Below, piece by piece: positions 25,436 through 39,241 of a stretch of 64,000 bases of DNA. The notes beneath the pieces are model-generated. The model saw only the letters and a program-made list of their open reading frames with translations. It was not told the DNA's origin and made no database searches. Where the stretch lies: assembly GCA_017960525.1 (NCBI GenBank), contig JAGCZA010000067.1:1-64000 (forward strand). Direction: 5' to 3'. The stretch is from Prevotella sp. GTDB lineage: Bacteria; Bacteroidota; Bacteroidia; Bacteroidales; Bacteroidaceae. A program made the position numbers and the translations under genes. Position 1 is the stretch's first letter. Every line of letters starts with the position of its first letter.

Positions 25436-25443
25436 CAAAGTTA
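25436..25443 (-). promoter_or_regulatory. Bacteroidales -7 box for feoB
   Basis: The reverse strand reads TAACTTTG, eight bases before the ATG at 25427. The predicted message would be nearly leaderless, and this decides the start codon. Confidence 0.55.
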
Positions 25444-25535
25444 GTCATTTTCTTCCAAACGACGGCCTCTCTGCCCTGTTTTTTTTGAACAGACACCTAA
25501 AAATGGGGATTATTCAACCTCACAGGTCGTTATTT

Positions 25536-26522
25536 TTAATGATTATCCGAAATCGTACCACCAAGACGGTGGAAACGGACTACGAGGGGGAGGTGGTCGC
25601 TGGTGCCGCCGGTATATCTGTAGCCGTTGTAGGTGCGGAGTGGTCGCTTGCCGCCGTATTTCGGCTCGTCCTCCAGGAGGAAAAGGGGGGCAAAGATGTA
25701 GGCAGTGTCAAGTTTTTCGGCCATTGAAGGCGATGCCAGCACGTGGTCCACTGAGCGCCATTCACCTTTGTATCGGTAGGTTCCTTTGGCTCCGTTGGAG
25801 CCGCGCTTGTCGGCAGTAAGGTTGTGCAGGCCGATATCGTTGAGGAAGCGCATGGCGGGGCTGTTGGCATAGTCGTTGAAATCGCCTGCAACGACGATGC
25901 GCGCCTCGCCGATGGCGGCAATGGCTTCCGCCAATTTGTGGGCCACCGCTAAGCGGTAGGGGCGCGACTCCTTCTCTCCGCCGTATCGACTTGGAGCGTG
26001 GACGACGAAAACGTGAAGGGTGCCGCTGAGTGTTTCGCCTTTGACGTAGAGAATGTCGCGTGTGGTACGCATATTCTTCTTTGGCGGCATTACGCTGATG
26101 TAGTCGTAGCAAACAGGCCTGAAGGCTGTGGGCTGGTAGAGCAGGGCCACGTCAATGCCTCGCACGTCGGACGACTCTGTCATCAGATAATGGTAGCCCG
26201 CATTGCGGAGTGGTGAACGGCGGCATAGGTCACGCATCACGCTGTCGTTCTCCACTTCTGTCAGTGCCACGAGGTCGGGTGGGGTGTCATCGCAGGCCAA
26301 TAATGCCTGTGCGATGTCTCTCACTTTTCGCCAGTAGCGCATAGGTGTCCATCGTCGTGACCCTTCGGGCAAAAACTCGGTGTCCTGCTTCAGCGAGTCG
26401 TGGCGTGTGTTGAAGAAGTTCTCACAGTTCATTTCGACAAGCGTCAGCCTCTGTGCGGTGCAAACCGTAGGGAATAGCAGCAGGAGGAGCAGTGTCAGGA
26501 ACATTTGCGTCGTATTTTCCAT
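25536..26522 (-). CDS. Secreted endonuclease/exonuclease/phosphatase family protein
   Basis: The 328-residue product is read from the ATG at 26522, where a signal peptide follows (MFLTLLLLLLFPTVCTAQ); the ORF extends further upstream but only as an overlap with nhaC. EEP motifs are clear: NCENFFNTRHD, ALTEVENDSV (metal Glu), VAGDFNDYANS and SDHLPLVVRF. It should act in the periplasm or outside the cell on phosphodiester substrates. The start overlaps the end of nhaC by 28 bases, and the gene is third in the POT-nhaC-EEP transcript. It is unrelated in placement to the membrane EEP protein at 15871-16929. Confidence 0.87.
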   Translation of the reverse strand: MENTTQMFLTLLLLLLFPTVCTAQRLTLVEMNCENFFNTRHDSLKQDTEFLPEGSRRWTPMRYWRKVRDIAQALLACDDTPPDLVALTEVENDSVMRDLCRRSPLRNAGYHYLMTESSDVRGIDVALLYQPTAFRPVCYDYISVMPPKKNMRTTRDILYVKGETLSGTLHVFVVHAPSRYGGEKESRPYRLAVAHKLAEAIAAIGEARIVVAGDFNDYANSPAMRFLNDIGLHNLTADKRGSNGAKGTYRYKGEWRSVDHVLASPSMAEKLDTAYIFAPLFLLEDEPKYGGKRPLRTYNGYRYTGGTSDHLPLVVRFHRLGGTISDNH

Positions 26523-27901
26523 CCGAGTGCGGCAATGGTCACACTGGTAATGGGTGAAAGGAGATTGAAGAAACAATAGGGCAGATAGGTGAGTGTGGCT
26601 ACGCCGAGCACGGTGCTCTGGGTAAGGCCGCAGGTGTTCCAGGGGACGAGCACGGAGGTGACGGTGGCGCTGTCTTCGCAACTGCGACTGAGCAGCCGCG
26701 ACTCGTACCCGCGCTCACGGTAGGTGTCCTTGAATATCTGGCTACTAAGCATGATTGACAGATATTGGTCGGCCAGTGCGATATTGCAGAAGAGGGCTGT
26801 GCCCACAGTGGAAGCCACGAGCGAGGCTGTGCCCTTGACCAAGCGCAGGATGTAGCGCATGACGTCCTGCAACTGGCCTGTCGCCGTGAGGGTCCCGCCG
26901 AAAGTCTGTGCGCAGATGATGAGCCAGATGGTGGGCATCATGCCTCCCATGCCGCTGGTGCGCACCAGATCGTTGAGCATGGGCACGCCGGTCTCGATGT
27001 TGGTGCTTCCGTAGCACACTTGCATCATACCTTTGTAGGAGGCGAGAAAGCCTTGTCCGCCATCGCCCGAAATGCTGTGCACCAGTTGTGGCTGCACCAT
27101 CAATCCTACCACGGCGGCGAGCAGTATGGCGAGGAAGAGCACCACCATCGACGGCCATCGGCGGGCAATCATCACTCCTGTGAGCAGCGGCACAATCATC
27201 AGCCAGGGAGAGATGACGAATGTATGCTGTAGGCCATCCATAAAGTCGGTCACATTGCCATGTCCTGACACGTTGATGGCAAAGCCGGCGAACAGGAAAA
27301 TGAGGAGTGAGATGGTGAACGAGGGGACGGTGGTGTAGAGCATATAGCGGATGTGAGTGAACAGCGGCGTGCCTGAAACGCTGGAGGCCAGCACCGTTGT
27401 GTCGGAGAGCGGCGAGAGTTTGTCGCCGAAATAGGCTCCTGTGATGATGGAGCCTGCAATCCAGCCGTCGTCGAAGCCGTGCGCCTTGCCGATGCCCATT
27501 AGTGCCACACCAATGGTGGCTACCGTTGTCCACGACGAGCCAATCATCAGGCTTACCAAAGCGCAGAGCAGACTGCTGCTCACCAAGAACACTTCGGGCC
27601 TGATAATCTGCATACCATAGTAAATCATCGTGGGCACAATGCCCGACACCATCCACGTGCCGCCAATGGCACCGATGAGCAGAAGGATGATGATGGCCGG
27701 CGTGCAGGAAGCCACCTTGTTGGTGATTTCCGTTTCCAGGTTCTCCCATGTCAGCCGTTTTGAGAAATGGCCGATGACCACGCTGACCGCCGAGGCCGCC
27801 AGGAGCGAAACCTGACTGGCACCATCCAATGTTGCGTTGCCGAAGACGGCAACGCCACACGTGATGAGTACTATCAGTACCAGAAAGGGAATGAAACTCA
27901 A
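26495..27901 (-). CDS. nhaC: NhaC-family Na+/H+ antiporter
   Basis: The 468-residue integral membrane protein has 10-12 hydrophobic helices and typical NhaC-family sequence such as SWTTVATIGVALMGIG, GAYFGDKLSPLSDTTVLA, GGMMPTIWL and PWNTCG. It exchanges sodium (or another organic ion) for protons at the inner membrane. The start is a TTG at 27901, one base after the stop of the upstream transporter gene. No in-frame ATG precedes it before a stop, and the resulting N-terminus has the expected form, so translational coupling from the upstream gene is likely. Confidence 0.9.
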   Translation of the reverse strand: MSFIPFLVLIVLITCGVAVFGNATLDGASQVSLLAASAVSVVIGHFSKRLTWENLETEITNKVASCTPAIIILLLIGAIGGTWMVSGIVPTMIYYGMQIIRPEVFLVSSSLLCALVSLMIGSSWTTVATIGVALMGIGKAHGFDDGWIAGSIITGAYFGDKLSPLSDTTVLASSVSGTPLFTHIRYMLYTTVPSFTISLLIFLFAGFAINVSGHGNVTDFMDGLQHTFVISPWLMIVPLLTGVMIARRWPSMVVLFLAILLAAVVGLMVQPQLVHSISGDGGQGFLASYKGMMQVCYGSTNIETGVPMLNDLVRTSGMGGMMPTIWLIICAQTFGGTLTATGQLQDVMRYILRLVKGTASLVASTVGTALFCNIALADQYLSIMLSSQIFKDTYRERGYESRLLSRSCEDSATVTSVLVPWNTCGLTQSTVLGVATLTYLPYCFFNLLSPITSVTIAALGWKIRRKCS

Positions 27902-27902
27902 A

Positions 27903-29438
27903 TCAGCAAACCTTTTCCAGTCGTTTCATCATTGCAAACATAAAGACGGCGGCAATGAGGCATATCACCAGGAACACGCTCCAGCACACCCAGAGGGGCA
28001 CAGCACCCCAGAGCAGACCGCCGACAACGACGAGTTGGTTGCCGATGGCGGTGGCCACGAACCAGCCGCCCATCATCATACCCTTGTACTTCGGAGGAGC
28101 CACTTTCGACACGAAGGAGATACCCATAGGCGACAGCAACAACTCGCCGAAAGTGAGGACGAGATAGGTGAGGATGAGCAGGTTGGGCGTCACGTCGGCT
28201 ACGTGCATAGCCACTGGTTCACCGTCGGGACCTGGCTCTGTCTGCGGCATAGGCAGTCCGAATGAGGCAAACATCATCAGGGCGTAGGCGATGGCGGCCA
28301 CAATCATACCGTAGGCAATCTTGCGGGGAGGTGACGGTTCCTTGCCTTTGGCTGCCAGCGAACCGAAGATGGCCATCGACACAGGCGTCAGGGCCACCAC
28401 ATAGAAGGGGTTGAACTGCTGGAAGATGGGGGCGGTGAAACTCACTTCGCCCGTCAGGCTGTAGTACTTCCAGACCAGCAGACCGAGTGCCACAACAATA
28501 ACCGCTGCCGAGATGGCCCGTGCTTTCGATGTCTTGCTCTGGAAGAAGGAGAAACCGGCATAGACGATGAAGATGATGAGCACCAGGTTCCAAACGTCGA
28601 AGGCCATAGCCTCAAGCCCCTCGGAGGTGTGGGCAGTAAACTCGTCGGCAAAGTAGGTGAGTGACAGGCCGTTCTGATGGAAGGCCATCCAGAAGAAGAT
28701 GACTACGGCGAACACCAGGCAAAGGGCCACGATGCGCTGCTTTGTCTCCTCTTTCGTCAGTTCTGGCTCATTGGCGGCGGCAGCGGCCTTGCCGGCTGCT
28801 TTCTTGCCGCCCTCAGTGTGGCGGAATGTGCTGCGGAAGATGTAGTAGATGGCGATAGAGAGGATGAGCGAGGCACAGGCCACGGCAAACGAGAAGTGGT
28901 AGGCGTCGTTTGACGAGTAGCCTAATGAGTTCTCTGCCCACTCCTTGATCTTGATAGCTGCCGTGGGTGCAAAGAGTGCACCGATATTGATGGCCATATA
29001 GAAGATGGAGAAGCCTGAGTCGCGGCGGGCGGCATACTTCGGGTCGTTGTAGAGGTCGCCCACCATCACCTGCAAGTTACCCTTGAACAGACCGGTGCCG
29101 AAGCCGATAAGCAGCAGGGCTGCCAGCATCACAGCGAGGGCAGTGGTGTCGCCGCCAAGTGGTACTGACAGTAACAGGTAACCCACAAACATGATGATAA
29201 TACCCGTCGTCACCATCTTGCCGAAACCGAACTTGTCGGCCAGCATACCGCCAAAGAGCGGGAAGAAATAGACGAACATGAGGAACGAACTGTAGATTGT
29301 GCCGGCCACGGCTGGCGATAGTCCATAGTTTGCCCTCAAAAACAATGCGAAAACGGCAAGCATGGTATAATAACCGAAACGCTCGCCTGTGTTGGCCAGT
29401 GCCAACGCGAATAGTCCTTTTGGCTGTCCTTCAAACAT
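27903..29438 (-). CDS. POT/PTR-family proton-dependent oligopeptide transporter
   Basis: The 511-residue major-facilitator protein has about 14 transmembrane helices. It carries the POT signature near the N-terminus (NTGERFGYYTM, the ExxERFxYY motif) and GFGTGLFKGNLQVMVGDLY in the cytoplasmic loop. It imports di- or tripeptides using the proton gradient. It is first in a tight operon with nhaC and an EEP gene, and its own promoter box lies at 29477-29484. Pairing a proton-coupled importer with a Na+/H+ antiporter suggests linked ion balance, which is inference. Confidence 0.92.
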   Translation of the reverse strand: MFEGQPKGLFALALANTGERFGYYTMLAVFALFLRANYGLSPAVAGTIYSSFLMFVYFFPLFGGMLADKFGFGKMVTTGIIIMFVGYLLLSVPLGGDTTALAVMLAALLLIGFGTGLFKGNLQVMVGDLYNDPKYAARRDSGFSIFYMAINIGALFAPTAAIKIKEWAENSLGYSSNDAYHFSFAVACASLILSIAIYYIFRSTFRHTEGGKKAAGKAAAAANEPELTKEETKQRIVALCLVFAVVIFFWMAFHQNGLSLTYFADEFTAHTSEGLEAMAFDVWNLVLIIFIVYAGFSFFQSKTSKARAISAAVIVVALGLLVWKYYSLTGEVSFTAPIFQQFNPFYVVALTPVSMAIFGSLAAKGKEPSPPRKIAYGMIVAAIAYALMMFASFGLPMPQTEPGPDGEPVAMHVADVTPNLLILTYLVLTFGELLLSPMGISFVSKVAPPKYKGMMMGGWFVATAIGNQLVVVGGLLWGAVPLWVCWSVFLVICLIAAVFMFAMMKRLEKVC

Positions 29439-29476
29439 TTTTAATATGATAATTGGTTAATAATCAAATCGAGGGG

Positions 29477-29484
29477 CAAAGGTA
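29477..29484 (-). promoter_or_regulatory. Bacteroidales -7 box for the POT-nhaC-EEP operon
   Basis: The reverse strand reads TACCTTTG, 38 bases upstream of the start. Confidence 0.6.
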
Positions 29485-29539
29485 AGCAATATTTCTTAAA
29501 CGGCCAAACTTTTGGCGGTTTACTTGGTAATGGGGGAAC

Positions 29540-29571
29540 AAAAAAGGCCAGGAAGCCTGTGCTTCCTGACC
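29540..29571 (-). terminator. Rho-independent terminator after the outer-membrane barrel gene
   Basis: An 11-base stem (GGCCAGGAAGC with GCTTCCTGACC, one G-T pair) and four-base loop are followed on the reverse strand by a run of T residues. It lies 24 bases beyond the stop codon at 29595. Confidence 0.85.
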
Positions 29572-29594
29572 AGTTTATGTTTAAACTTGAATGT

Positions 29595-30074
29595 TTAGAG
29601 GGCGAAGGCAATGCCAGCCGAAATGACGGGACGGTCGTAATCTTTCACATACTGGTACTTGGCCTCGAAGTTCAGTTTGATAGTCTCGGTTATAGGATAT
29701 TCTATACCTGCACCTACATTGAAACCGAAGTCTGAGTCGCTTGTGCTAACGTTAAGAACTTCAACTTTGTAGCCAAGCAGGGTAAGACCTGCCAGAGGAT
29801 AAACGGTGAGTTTGTCGGCTACGGGAATCAGATAGTGAGCGTTCAGGTTCACATCCCACATTGTGCAATAGTCTTTCTTGAAGAAGTAGTTGCCGGAAGC
29901 CTCGGCACGGAAGTTGTCAATGAATTCATACTGGACTTTAGCACCAATACCGAAGTTCTTGTAGTTTTTGTGCAAACCGTAGTTCACGATGGCACCTACG
30001 TAAGTTGAACCCTGCTGGGCAAACATTGCTGTGCTGATGAGCATCATGCAAACAATCATCAAATACTTTTTCAT
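29595..30074 (-). CDS. Small outer-membrane beta-barrel protein
   Basis: The 159-residue protein has a signal peptide (about 1-19, ending MFAQ) and alternating beta-strands with aromatic ends, closing with ISAGIAFAL, a typical outer-membrane C-terminus. The size fits an eight-stranded OmpA/OmpW-like barrel of the OMP_b-brl type. The function is unknown. It is a single-gene transcript with its own promoter and a strong terminator. Codon choice looks richer in A and T than the surrounding genes, as often seen in highly expressed surface proteins. Confidence 0.85.
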   Translation of the reverse strand: MKKYLMIVCMMLISTAMFAQQGSTYVGAIVNYGLHKNYKNFGIGAKVQYEFIDNFRAEASGNYFFKKDYCTMWDVNLNAHYLIPVADKLTVYPLAGLTLLGYKVEVLNVSTSDSDFGFNVGAGIEYPITETIKLNFEAKYQYVKDYDRPVISAGIAFAL

Positions 30075-30120
30075 ACGCTTATAAGTTTAAAGTTAATTAA
30101 AACATAGGTTTTAGTGTGGG

Positions 30121-30128
30121 CAAATATA
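30121..30128 (-). promoter_or_regulatory. Bacteroidales -7 box for the outer-membrane barrel gene
   Basis: The reverse strand reads TATATTTG, 46 bases upstream of the start at 30074. Confidence 0.6.
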
Positions 30129-30175
30129 CGGAATAATTCCAAAACAACCAAATTTTTATCTATAAAAATGCAGAT

Positions 30176-30216
30176 TTAGCCCCATTTCCAGCCTTAAAAG
30201 AGGAAAATGGGGCTAA
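30176..30216 (-). terminator. Hairpin after lacZ, possible terminator
   Basis: TTAGCCCCATTTCC pairs with GGAAAATGGGGCTAA (one bulge) across a 12-base loop, just beyond the lacZ stop. The T-run following on the reverse strand is weak, so it may instead stabilise the 3' end. Confidence 0.6.
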
Positions 30217-30234
30217 AATGTGTATAAAATTAGA

Positions 30235-35671
<5,437 letters not shown>

Positions 35672-35704
35672 TATGCTCCTTTCATTGATGCTTAGTTATT
35701 CAAT

Positions 35705-36934
35705 CTACTCCAGATGTGACTTTCCCAGTTGCTCCTTCACGTAGTCGGCAGTCACATCAAACTTGTCCATCTTCTTCGATGGCACTTCAAACATGGCGTC
35801 TATCATCACACTCTCCACGATGGAGCGCAGGCCTCGGGCACCCAACTTGTATTCCACGGCCTTGTCTACGATGAGGTTCAGAGCCTCTTTCGTGAACGTA
35901 AGTTCTATGCCATCCATCTGGAAAAGTTTCTGGTACTGCTTCACGATAGAGTTCTTCGGCTCCAGCAGGATGCGTTCCAGGGCGGCACGGTCGAGTGGGT
36001 TCAGATAGGTGAGCACAGGCAGGCGTCCGATGATTTCAGGTATGAGTCCAAACGACTTGAGGTCTTGCGGCTGCACATATTTCATCAGGTCGTCCTTGTC
36101 AATCTTGCGCACGTTCTGCACCGAGTTGTAGCCCACGGTGTGGGTGTTGAGCCGCTGTGCTATCTTGCGCTCAATGCCGTCGAAGGCACCGCCGCAGATG
36201 AACAGGATGTTGCGCGTGTCTACGGCAATATACTCCTGGTCGGGGTGCTTTCGCCCGCCTTTTGGCGGCACGTTCACCGATGTGCCTTCGAGCAGTTTGA
36301 GCAGCCCCTGCTGCACACCCTCGCCGCTGACGTCGCGTGTGATGGAGGGGTTGTCGCTCTTGCGGGCAATCTTGTCTATCTCGTCAATGAAGACGATGCC
36401 GCGCTGTGTGGACTCAACGTTGTAGTCGGCCACCTGCAGCAGGCGGGTGAGAATGCTCTCCACGTCTTCGCCCACATAGCCAGCCTCGGTGAATACCGTG
36501 GCATCGACGATGGTGAAAGGCACGTCGAGCATTTTGGCGATGGTGCGGGCCATAAGCGTCTTTCCCGTACCTGTCGGGCCCACCATAATGATGTTGCTCT
36601 TTTCTATTTCCACACCGTCTTTGTTGGCGGGCTGGCCCAGTCGCTTGTAATGGTTGTAGACAGCCACCGAGAGATAGCGCTTGGCCTCGTCCTGTCCAAT
36701 GATGTACTGGTCCAGATAGGCTTTTATCTCCGTCGGCTTGGGCACATTCGTACCGTCGAAGTCGTGCGTGCCAGTTGCCTGCATACTGCCCTTTTTGTTG
36801 GCTTCAAGCCCTGACTCACGCACTATTTCGTAAGCCTGCTTGGCGCACTCTTCGCAGATAAAACCGTTGATGCCCGAAATGAGCAGTTTCACTTCGCGGT
36901 CGCTTCGGCCGCAAAAATTACATACCTTCTTCAC
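35705..36934 (-). CDS. clpX: ClpX, ATP-binding unfoldase of the ClpXP protease
   Basis: The 409-residue protein starts with the zinc-binding domain (CNFCG and CEECAKQ). The AAA+ domain follows, with Walker [12 protein letters not shown], Walker B and sensor sequences ([13 protein letters not shown]), and the C-terminal subdomain. The start codon is GTG at 36934; its first bases fall four bases past the clpP stop, with no alternative ATG in the right place. It unfolds tagged proteins and feeds them to ClpP, encoded just upstream in the same transcript. Confidence 0.97.
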   Translation of the reverse strand: MKKVCNFCGRSDREVKLLISGINGFICEECAKQAYEIVRESGLEANKKGSMQATGTHDFDGTNVPKPTEIKAYLDQYIIGQDEAKRYLSVAVYNHYKRLGQPANKDGVEIEKSNIIMVGPTGTGKTLMARTIAKMLDVPFTIVDATVFTEAGYVGEDVESILTRLLQVADYNVESTQRGIVFIDEIDKIARKSDNPSITRDVSGEGVQQGLLKLLEGTSVNVPPKGGRKHPDQEYIAVDTRNILFICGGAFDGIERKIAQRLNTHTVGYNSVQNVRKIDKDDLMKYVQPQDLKSFGLIPEIIGRLPVLTYLNPLDRAALERILLEPKNSIVKQYQKLFQMDGIELTFTKEALNLIVDKAVEYKLGARGLRSIVESVMIDAMFEVPSKKMDKFDVTADYVKEQLGKSHLE

Positions 36935-36937
36935 TTG

Positions 36938-37600
36938 TCACTTCTTCTTCAGTACCTGGTCTATCATACCATATTCGCGTGCCTCTTCGGCAGTCATCCA
37001 GTAGTTGCGGTCACTGTCGGCCCACACCTTGTCGTAGTCGGTGTGCGAGTGCTGGGCGATGATGGTATAGAGTTCTTTCTTCAGTTTCTGTATCTCGCGG
37101 GCCTCGATCTCGATGTCGCTGGCCTGGCCTTGCACGCCTCCCAGCGGCTGGTGAATCATCACGCGGCTGTGGGTCAGCGCCGAGCGCTTGCCCTCCTTGC
37201 CGGCCACAAGCAGCACGGCGGCCATCGAGGCGGCCATACCTGTGCAGATGGTGGCCACGTCGCTGGAGATGAACTGCATGGTGTCGTAGATGCCCAGTCC
37301 GGCATAGACGCTGCCGCCGGGGGAGTTGATGTAGATGCTGATGTCCTTGCCTGGGTCTGTGCTGTCTAAATAGAGCAGCTGGGCCTGCAGCGTGTTGGCC
37401 GTATAGTCGTCAATCTGTGTGCCAAGGAAGATGATGCGGTCCATCATCAGGCGGCTGAAGACATCCATCTGGGTCACGTTCAACTGGCGTTCCTCCAGGA
37501 TGTAGGGGTTGAGATACTGGGCTTGTGCCTTCATCACGTCGTCGAGTACAAGGCCGTTAAGGCCGATGTGCTGTGTGGCGTATTTTCTGAAATCGTTCAT
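36938..37600 (-). CDS. clpP: ClpP, proteolytic subunit of the ClpXP protease
   Basis: From the ATG at 37600 the product is 220 residues, with catalytic Ser125 (GMAASMAAV), His150 (VMIHQPLGG) and an Asp in the DSDRNYWMTAEEA region. The longer reading from 37675 would start inside the promoter (box at 37673-37680), so the shorter form is chosen. It assembles into a tetradecameric barrel with ClpX caps. The tig-clpP-clpX order is the common bacterial arrangement, although here clpP has its own promoter box. Confidence 0.97.
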   Translation of the reverse strand: MNDFRKYATQHIGLNGLVLDDVMKAQAQYLNPYILEERQLNVTQMDVFSRLMMDRIIFLGTQIDDYTANTLQAQLLYLDSTDPGKDISIYINSPGGSVYAGLGIYDTMQFISSDVATICTGMAASMAAVLLVAGKEGKRSALTHSRVMIHQPLGGVQGQASDIEIEAREIQKLKKELYTIIAQHSHTDYDKVWADSDRNYWMTAEEAREYGMIDQVLKKK

Positions 37601-37672
37601 AGTCAATGATTTAATGATATGTTTTGCCACAAAGGAAAAAGTTATCCACTCTTTTCGCTTCCTTTGTAGATA

Positions 37673-37680
37673 CAAAGTTA
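37673..37680 (-). promoter_or_regulatory. Bacteroidales -7 box for clpP-clpX
   Basis: The reverse strand reads TAACTTTG, 72 bases upstream of the clpP ATG at 37600. Confidence 0.55.
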
Positions 37681-37757
37681 CGAAAAAAAGTGGATAACCT
37701 TTGCTATTTTAAGATTTTTTTTGCTTAATCTTGCGCTTTCTTGATATTTTTATGATT

Positions 37758-39113
37758 TTACGCCTCCATCAGTTTGCGGAACTCGTCCAAGGTGACCTTT
37801 TTCTTCTTCAGTTTCACCATTTCTTTGAGGGCAGGAATCAGTTTCGTGTTCACGGCGTGCTCCACATAGTTGTTCACGGCGTTCTCCTCCTTGAGTTGCT
37901 TCTCGGCATACTGGTCGAGCAGGTCGTCGGGCACTTCGCCCATGCCGTAGCTGGCAAACTGGCGGCGCACGTCCTCACGGGCGATGGCCTTCAGGTCGGC
38001 GTCCTCAATTTTGACGCCAGCCTTGACGGCCAGTTGGTCTCTGACGAGTTGCCATTTCAGATCCTTGATAGCCTCGGCGAAGTTCTTGTCCACCAGTTCC
38101 TGTGCGTTCTCCTTCTCCTTGTTGTTGTGCAGCATGATGCGGCGCAGCAGGGCTTCAGGCATATCGCCCACGCGGGGCTCCAGATAGTTGCGCACATCGG
38201 TGAGGAACTTGAAGTCGCTGTTGGCGGCCATTTGCTGCTCCATACCCTTGGCAATGCGCTGGCGGAAGTCGGCCTCGTCCTTGACACCTTCGCCAAACAC
38301 CTTCTCGAAGAGTTTAGCATCAACGGCTGCAGGCTCGAAGTGGCGGATGGCGGTTACCTGGAAACTGAAGTCGCTGTCCACGTCTTTAGCCTTCTCCTTG
38401 TCCATCTTCAGCAGTCCGGCCAGTTCGGCATCGTTGTCAGGATAGGCCTTGCGGGGGTTGAACACGATGATATCGCCGGGCTTGGCACCGTCGAACTTCT
38501 TCTTCTCGTCCTCGCCCTTGATGTACGAGGGCATGATGATGCCGCCCTCGGTAGTGATGCCGTCTTCCAGGGTGTTGCCATCAGCGTCCAACTGGCGCAG
38601 GTCGCCTGTCAGCGTGTCGTTGCCGCTCCACTCCTGGGCCTCGACCATTTCGCCATGCTGTGCGGCAATCATGCGCACCTGTTCGTCGATGGCCTTGTCG
38701 TCAGCCTTGATTTCGTAGTACTCTATGGTGTCTTTGTCAGTAAGGGTGGCGTCGAACTCGGGAGCCACAGCGATGTCGAACACAAACTCCAGGGGGCCGT
38801 CGCCCTGCAAGTCCTGGGGCTTCTGGCGCTCCTCGTTGGGCATAGGCTCGCCCAGCATGTGTATCTTGTTGTCGCGTATGTAGCCGTTGAGCTTGTCACT
38901 CAGCAGACGGTTCACCTCTTCCACTTTCACGGCTGTGCCATACTGCTTCTTGATGAGGCCCATAGGCACCATGCCTGGACGGAAACCGGGCATGCTGGCT
39001 TTCTTGCGAAACTCTTTCAATCTCTTGTCTACCGCTTCCTGGTAGTCTGCCTTATCAATGCTGATGGTCATCAGGCCATTGATTTTGTCGGCACATTCAA
39101 ACTGGATATTCAT
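37758..39113 (-). CDS. tig: Trigger factor, ribosome-associated chaperone
   Basis: The 451-residue protein has the N-terminal ribosome-binding domain with the signature SMPGFRPGMVP (canonical GFRxGxxP), a central PPIase-like region (about 150-240) and a long helical C-terminal chaperone domain. As in other Bacteroidales the central domain is divergent from FKBP, so prolyl isomerase activity is uncertain. It binds nascent chains at the ribosome exit. It lies upstream of clpP-clpX with a 157-base gap and has its own promoter. Confidence 0.93.
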   Translation of the reverse strand: MNIQFECADKINGLMTISIDKADYQEAVDKRLKEFRKKASMPGFRPGMVPMGLIKKQYGTAVKVEEVNRLLSDKLNGYIRDNKIHMLGEPMPNEERQKPQDLQGDGPLEFVFDIAVAPEFDATLTDKDTIEYYEIKADDKAIDEQVRMIAAQHGEMVEAQEWSGNDTLTGDLRQLDADGNTLEDGITTEGGIIMPSYIKGEDEKKKFDGAKPGDIIVFNPRKAYPDNDAELAGLLKMDKEKAKDVDSDFSFQVTAIRHFEPAAVDAKLFEKVFGEGVKDEADFRQRIAKGMEQQMAANSDFKFLTDVRNYLEPRVGDMPEALLRRIMLHNNKEKENAQELVDKNFAEAIKDLKWQLVRDQLAVKAGVKIEDADLKAIAREDVRRQFASYGMGEVPDDLLDQYAEKQLKEENAVNNYVEHAVNTKLIPALKEMVKLKKKKVTLDEFRKLMEA

Positions 39114-39158
39114 CTTGTAATTTACTTTTTAACGATTTTCGTTTTCGATTTGAGCGTG

Positions 39159-39166
39159 CAAAATTA
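39159..39166 (-). promoter_or_regulatory. Bacteroidales -7 box for tig
   Basis: The reverse strand reads TAATTTTG, 45 bases upstream of the start at 39113. Confidence 0.55.
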
Positions 39167-39241
39167 CTCATTTCAGATGTAAAAGCCGCACGATTACCAT
39201 TTTTTAACTACTCCGAATGTGCCCTTTTCTGTCTTTTCTGT

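Noticed and set aside
37711..37732. AAGATT...AATCTT hairpin downstream of tig as a terminator
   Set aside because: The stem is only six bases and AT-rich, too weak to call.
37731..39182. A 483-codon frame opposite trigger factor
   Set aside because: The reverse-strand product is a clear trigger factor; the antisense frame is a composition artefact.
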